NCBI RefSeq assembly: GCF_900115675.1
Contig: NZ_FOXI01000005.1
Span: 62,001-126,000, forward strand
Origin: Halolamina pelagica
Lineage (GTDB): Archaea; Halobacteriota; Halobacteria; Halobacteriales; Haloferacaceae
Direction of reading: 5' to 3'
DNA: 64,000 nt
A program made the position numbers and the translations under genes. Below, piece by piece: positions 60,465 to 64,000 of this stretch. Within the stretch, counting starts at the first letter, position 1. Every line of letters starts with the position of its first letter. Below the pieces are notes generated by a model, which was not told the origin of the DNA, did no database searches, and saw only the letters and a list, made by a program, of their open reading frames with translations.

Positions 60465-62033
60465 TCAGTCGTCCGCGGGTGTTGCTCGTTCGACGCCCTC
60501 GATACCGGGGATGCCCTCGACGCCCATCTCGTCGAGTTCGCGCTTCAGTTCGCGCTCGTCGTCGACGTGTTGGGAGAGCTCCATCGCCTGGGCGAAGTTC
60601 TTCACCAGCCCACAGTTCGGCCCCTCCGGGGTCTCGGAGGGACAGATGCGTCCCCACTGGGTGGCGTGCAGGTCACGCGCGTCGAAGTGAGGCTGGGAGC
60701 GACTCAGCGGCGAGCGCAGCCGTCGCAGGTGGCTGAGCACGCCCATGTAGTCGGTCCGGTCGACCAGCTGGGAGACGCCCGAGCGGCCGCCGACCCAGTT
60801 CCCGGTCGCGATCGGGTGCTCCAGGCGCTCGGTGAGCACGTCCGACCGGACGACCGTGTTGACGCTGAGGTCGCGGTTGCGCATGTTGGCGCGTTCGAGC
60901 TGGTACTTCACGTCCCGGGAGAGCTTGTTCAGCGCGGTCCGGAACAGGTCCTTCATCAGGTCGCCGCTGACCTTGAGGCGCTTGTTGGAGTAGTGGTCCT
61001 TGTCGTCGGAGTCGCGGCGCCCGAGCGCGAGCTCGAAGCAGGCCTCGGCCATCCGGCAGAGGTAGTACGCCTTGTTGATGCGCACGTCCTCCTCCTCGAC
61101 GCCCTCCTCGTGGAGGTGCGGCAGGAGGTAGCGGTCGATGACGTAGTTCGCCCGCTTGAGCTGGTAGTTCTTCCCCTGGCCCGAGGCGACGCGCTTCCCG
61201 AGGGTTTCGATCGCCTCCTCCTCGGTCTGGACGTCGGCCTCCTCCAGGTTCTCCAGCATGAACTTCACGATCTCGGGGTCCTCCGAGACGCGGTGGACGA
61301 TCTCCTCGTCGGACTCCAGCCCGAGCGCACGGACCAGCGTCACGAACGGCACCGAGCCGGAGACGGAGGGGAAGCTGACCTCGAGCAGCCCCTCGCGGTT
61401 GCGCTCACAGAGCACGAGCGCGCGGTAGCCACGGCGCTGGGAGAACGTCTTGGCCACCTGGATGTCGTCGCCGTACTTGGTGTCGTGCTCCGCGAGGATC
61501 TTGTTCGGCGCCAGGTCCTCGCTGGTCATCAGCACGCGCTCGGAGCCGTTGACGATGAAGTAGCCGCCGGGGTCGACGGGGTCCTCACCGATGTCGATCA
61601 GTTCGTCGTCGGAGAACCCGTCGATGTTGCATTTGTTCGAGCCGACCATGATCGGCATCCGGCCGACCTTGGTCTCGGTCTGGTCGACGACCTCCTCGGG
61701 CTCGTCCTCGCCGCCCCGGACGATGGACATCTCCATGAACACGGGGGCGGCGTAGGTGATGTTCCGCAGGCGGGCCTCCTGCGGGTAGAGCAGTTCCTCG
61801 GAGCCGTCGGCTTCCCGAACTCGCGGCGTCAGGATGCGGACGTCGCCGAGTTCGACCCAGACGGGCTCCTGTCCTTCCTTGTCGCCGATGTCGGTGCCGA
61901 TGGTCTCCTTCTCGTCGACGACGTCCTGCATGCCCCGGTCGAGGAAGTTGTTGAACGACCGGAAGTGGTGCTCCGCCAGTCGCTCCTGGGAGAAGTACTC
62001 CCGGGAGACTGCGCGGCGACTCTCTCGGTCCAT
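60465..62033 (-). CDS. rpoB2: RNA polymerase subunit B'' (Rpo2N)
   Basis: 522 residues. Lobe and protrusion region of the second largest subunit: [18 protein letters not shown] at the N-terminus, [29 protein letters not shown]-like [46 protein letters not shown]. The start shares one base with the rpoH stop (TAATG). The split into B'' and B' is normal for haloarchaea. Confidence 0.98.
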   Translation of the reverse strand: MDRESRRAVSREYFSQERLAEHHFRSFNNFLDRGMQDVVDEKETIGTDIGDKEGQEPVWVELGDVRILTPRVREADGSEELLYPQEARLRNITYAAPVFMEMSIVRGGEDEPEEVVDQTETKVGRMPIMVGSNKCNIDGFSDDELIDIGEDPVDPGGYFIVNGSERVLMTSEDLAPNKILAEHDTKYGDDIQVAKTFSQRRGYRALVLCERNREGLLEVSFPSVSGSVPFVTLVRALGLESDEEIVHRVSEDPEIVKFMLENLEEADVQTEEEAIETLGKRVASGQGKNYQLKRANYVIDRYLLPHLHEEGVEEEDVRINKAYYLCRMAEACFELALGRRDSDDKDHYSNKRLKVSGDLMKDLFRTALNKLSRDVKYQLERANMRNRDLSVNTVVRSDVLTERLEHPIATGNWVGGRSGVSQLVDRTDYMGVLSHLRRLRSPLSRSQPHFDARDLHATQWGRICPSETPEGPNCGLVKNFAQAMELSQHVDDERELKRELDEMGVEGIPGIEGVERATPADD

Positions 62034-62260
62034 TATTGCACCACCAGCCGATAGACGACGGCGGTGTCAGTGGTTCGCGAGTCGCGCTCGATGCGGACGA
62101 CGTCGCCGGGCTCTGCCTCCTTCGGCAGGGCGGGATCCCTGCGCTTGATTTTGGGTAGGTTCGTCTTCTTCACTTGGTACTCCTCCAGCACGTCCTCGAT
62201 CTCGGGCTCGTCGAGGAGTGTGTGCTCCGGAACCAGTTCGTGTTGGCTTACGTCTACCAT
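62033..62260 (-). CDS. rpoH: RNA polymerase subunit H (Rpo5)
   Basis: 75 residues: [71 protein letters not shown] is the Rpb5 C-terminal-like fold with the invariant LPKI and the GDVVRI turn. First gene of the polymerase operon; an AT-rich promoter lies about 45 nt upstream. Confidence 0.96.
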   Translation of the reverse strand: MVDVSQHELVPEHTLLDEPEIEDVLEEYQVKKTNLPKIKRRDPALPKEAEPGDVVRIERDSRTTDTAVVYRLVVQ

Positions 62261-62301
62261 AGGTGTTGGGCGTTCAGAGAATCGGTCACGAGATACTACG
62301 G

Positions 62302-62314
62302 CTGTATTTTAGCC
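62302..62314 (-). promoter_or_regulatory. Putative promoter of the rpoH-rpoB-rpoA operon
   Basis: On the minus strand GGCTAAAATACAG lies about 42-55 nt before the rpoH ATG, a good TATA match in a GC-rich context. Confidence 0.6.
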
Positions 62315-62435
62315 GGCGGCACATAACGCTTGCTAATGTAGGTTGCGCGTGCGCGAGGCGTTGGCACCCGTCGCCGTCGACGACCGGGCGCGGTCGCGTC
62401 ACGGGGTGGCGTCGCACGGCGGCGACGGATGGCAA

Positions 62436-62447
62436 GCCTTATTTACA
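62436..62447 (+). promoter_or_regulatory. Putative promoter of tRNA-Asp
   Basis: GCCTTATTTACA lies about 36-47 nt upstream of the tRNA 5' end, the only AT-rich block nearby. Confidence 0.5.
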
Positions 62448-62482
62448 ACACGGCGGTACGATTGAGTGCAGCGAGGCAGCGT

Positions 62483-62555
62483 GCCCGGATGGTGTAGTGG
62501 CCCATCATACAACCCTGTCACGGTTGTGACGCGGGTTCAAATCCCGCTCCGGGCG
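62483..62555 (+). tRNA. tRNA-Asp (GUC anticodon)
   Basis: 73 nt. The acceptor GCCCGGA pairs with TCCGGGC, with discriminator G. The anticodon arm CAACC/GGTTG encloses CTGTCAC, giving anticodon GTC. The T arm is GCGGG/CCCGC around TTCAAAT. No intron. Confidence 0.96.
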
Positions 62556-62666
62556 TCTTCTGCTGAACTCGAACGGCGAGCGAGAAGCTTGCTTCGAGCG
62601 AGCCCTCCCAGTTCTCTTCCCGTTCCGATCGCGTGCTACCGACCGGTCATCCAGTAGACCGCCGAA

Positions 62667-64000
62667 TCAGTCGTCGGCGGCAGCCACCTGCGACGCCCCC
62701 GCCAGCACGTCGAGCTGCGTCGCGAGCCACGCGTCGATGTCCTCCTCCCGAACCGACGCCTGCAGCGACTCCATCCGGTCGTGCCGCTCGGGTTCGCCCA
62801 TCCCGAGTGCCGTCCGGATCGTCTCGGCGAACGTCGACACGTCGTAGGGGTTCACCGGGAGCGCCGCGGGACAGAGCGACTCGGCGGCGCCGACGAAGCG
62901 ACTGAGCACGAGCGCGCCCGGCACCCGGTCGCGGTTGGGTGACTCGAGCCCCTTTGCCTGTGCGAGACCGGCGTTTGGGAACGGCCGGCCCTGTGCGGCG
63001 ACGAACTCCTTCGCGACGAGGTTCATGCCGTCCCGCCGGGAGCTCACCACCGCCACGTCGGCGTTGCGGTACAGCCCCGCGAGTTCGCGGTCGTCGACGT
63101 CGTCCTCGATGTACACCGCGGGCGTCCAGTCGTCCGTGCCGTGGACCCGGTCCAGTTCCGCGATCCGGTCCCGGACCGCGTCGTAGTAGCGCCGATAGGC
63201 CGGGATCCCCTCGCGGGTCCGGGTTCCCTTCTGGACGTACGTGAACTCGCCCGCCAGTTCCGGGTTCGTCTCCAACAGGTGCGAGAGCGCGTCGAGGCGT
63301 TCCACCACGCCCTTCGTGTAGTCGAGGCGGTCGACGCCCAGGACGACCGGCCGGTCGGGGTCGAGGTCGTACCGGTCGGTGATGCGGTCCCAGTAATGGG
63401 CTGCGGCGTCGCTCCGGGCGTTCGCTGCCACGCGCTCGGTGTCGATGCCGATGGGCGACGCGTACGCCGCAACGGTCCGCCCGTCGTAGCGGATCCCCGA
63501 GTCGGTCACCTCGGCCTCGGGGACGAACCGCGCCACGCAGTCCCGGAAGTTCGCGGCGTAGCGCTCCAGGTGGAAGCCGACCGCGTCGTTGCCCAACAGT
63601 CCGCGGAGCAGTTCGGTCGCTTGCGGGCAGATCTCGAAGAAGTCGGGCGTGGGCCAGGGGACGTGCCAGAACTGGACCAGCCGCGCGTCCGGTCTGGCCT
63701 CCCGGACGTACTTCGGCGCCAGCCCGAGGTGGTAGTCCTGGAACCAGACCAGGTCCGGGTCCGCGTCGACCGCCCGCTCGGCGAACCGGCGGTTGGCTTC
63801 GCGGTACGCTGGCCAGAACTCCGGGTCGACGGTCACCGGGTCGGCTTCGAGGTGACAGATCGGCCAGAGCACCTGGTTGCTGTAGCCGTAGTAGTAGTTC
63901 TCGACCAGCCGGCGGGGGAGGTCGAGCCGGGCGAGCGTGTAGCCCGGGCGGTCGTCGTCGTCCTGTGCCGTCGACTCCGGCGGCAGTTCGACCTCGCCGT
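62667..64000 (-). CDS. otsA: Trehalose-6-phosphate synthase OtsA (N-terminus cut by window edge)
   Basis: The frame runs from the stop at 62667 to the window end without a start, so the N-terminus is missing. GT-B fold glycosyltransferase family 20: YYYGYSNQVLWPICHL, VWFQDYHLGLAPKYVRE, VQFWHVPWPTPDFFEICP, VVLGVDRLDYTKGVVERLDAL and SSRRDGMNLVAKEFVAAQ are all typical OtsA motifs. It makes trehalose-6-phosphate from a nucleotide-glucose and glucose-6-phosphate, an osmolyte pathway. The C-terminus is short and acidic. No otsB lies on the visible side. Confidence 0.93.
   Translation of the reverse strand, partial: GEVELPPESTAQDDDDRPGYTLARLDLPRRLVENYYYGYSNQVLWPICHLEADPVTVDPEFWPAYREANRRFAERAVDADPDLVWFQDYHLGLAPKYVREARPDARLVQFWHVPWPTPDFFEICPQATELLRGLLGNDAVGFHLERYAANFRDCVARFVPEAEVTDSGIRYDGRTVAAYASPIGIDTERVAANARSDAAAHYWDRITDRYDLDPDRPVVLGVDRLDYTKGVVERLDALSHLLETNPELAGEFTYVQKGTRTREGIPAYRRYYDAVRDRIAELDRVHGTDDWTPAVYIEDDVDDRELAGLYRNADVAVVSSRRDGMNLVAKEFVAAQGRPFPNAGLAQAKGLESPNRDRVPGALVLSRFVGAAESLCPAALPVNPYDVSTFAETIRTALGMGEPERHDRMESLQASVREEDIDAWLATQLDVLAGASQVAAADD

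Noticed and set aside
62556-62666. GAAGCTTGCTTC hairpin after tRNA-Asp
   Set aside because: The stem is only five pairs with a two-base loop and has no tRNA-end copy beside it, so it does not fit the pattern at tRNA-His and tRNA-Ala.
1-64000. CRISPR arrays, rRNA genes, intact IS elements
   Set aside because: No regularly spaced direct repeats of CRISPR type, no 16S/23S/5S signatures and no transposase motifs were seen on either strand.

Overview
The window is a stretch of chromosome from a haloarchaeon (class Halobacteria). It has very high GC and strongly acidic proteins. Many starts are leaderless, with a CTTA/TTTA-type box about 25-40 nt upstream, and 4-base ATGA/GTGA gene overlaps are common. 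The information machinery is archaeal: split RNA polymerase A'/A'' and B'/B'', aEF-1alpha, aEF-2, KEOPS Pcc1, TruD, Pth2 and archaeal MptD. A family-level placement (Haloferacales-like) is only a guess. No rRNA, CRISPR array, intact transposon or prophage was seen. Four tRNA genes were found (His, Pro, Ala, Asp).

Layout. 1-6.2 kb: a partial AI-2E-type permease, a c-di-AMP cyclase (DacZ) overlapping an MscS-like channel gene, a hexapeptide acyltransferase, a cold-shock protein, an RHH protein, tRNA-His with a nearby duplicate of its 3' end, and a CBS-containing site-2 protease. 6.2-16.9 kb: a cupin, a zinc-finger protein, a Ski2-like helicase, an SLC13/RCK_C transporter, tRNA-Pro, a second cold-shock gene, a BI-1-like membrane protein, an RPA-type ssDNA-binding protein, and Agl23 with a small partner. 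17-23.2 kb: metabolism and cofactors (MOSC protein, peroxiredoxin, sugar epimerase/dehydrogenase, MptD, creatininase/ArfB-like protein, proline dehydrogenase) plus membrane proteins. 23.2-26.6 kb: a compact translation/RNA cluster on the minus strand (Pth2, TruD, a zinc-ribbon protein, L37Ae, RpoP, Pcc1). 26.6-42.3 kb: mixed housekeeping and accessory genes (Yip1-like, Dcd, ThiR-like, GST-like, aminotransferase, SDR, membrane molybdopterin enzyme, cupin-zinc ribbon, PUA protein, RNase R-like, and HyuA/HyuB with a small upstream ORF).

42.3-62.3 kb: the archaeal transcription/translation superoperon on the minus strand. Read 5' to 3' it runs rpoH-rpoB2-rpoB1-rpoA1-rpoA2-nusA-rps12-rps7, and further on fusA, the threonine-pathway pair ACT protein/homoserine dehydrogenase, tuf and rps10, ending at tRNA-Ala. 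Between rps7 and fusA sit an MFS transporter, a Tat-lipoprotein sugar dehydrogenase and an oppositely oriented HExxH protein. The right edge holds tRNA-Asp and the C-terminal part of trehalose-phosphate synthase.

No dramatic new defence or mobile system was recognised. The observations most worth following are: (i) tRNA 3'-end copies with hairpins and a shared motif next to tRNA-His and tRNA-Ala; (ii) the DacZ-MscS gene pair; (iii) a 19-codon upstream ORF overlapping the hyuA start; (iv) Cys-less versions of two normally zinc-binding proteins, L37Ae and RpoB'; (v) a putative HExxH protease embedded in the translation-factor cluster; and (vi) two cold-shock genes with a conserved leader and promoter.
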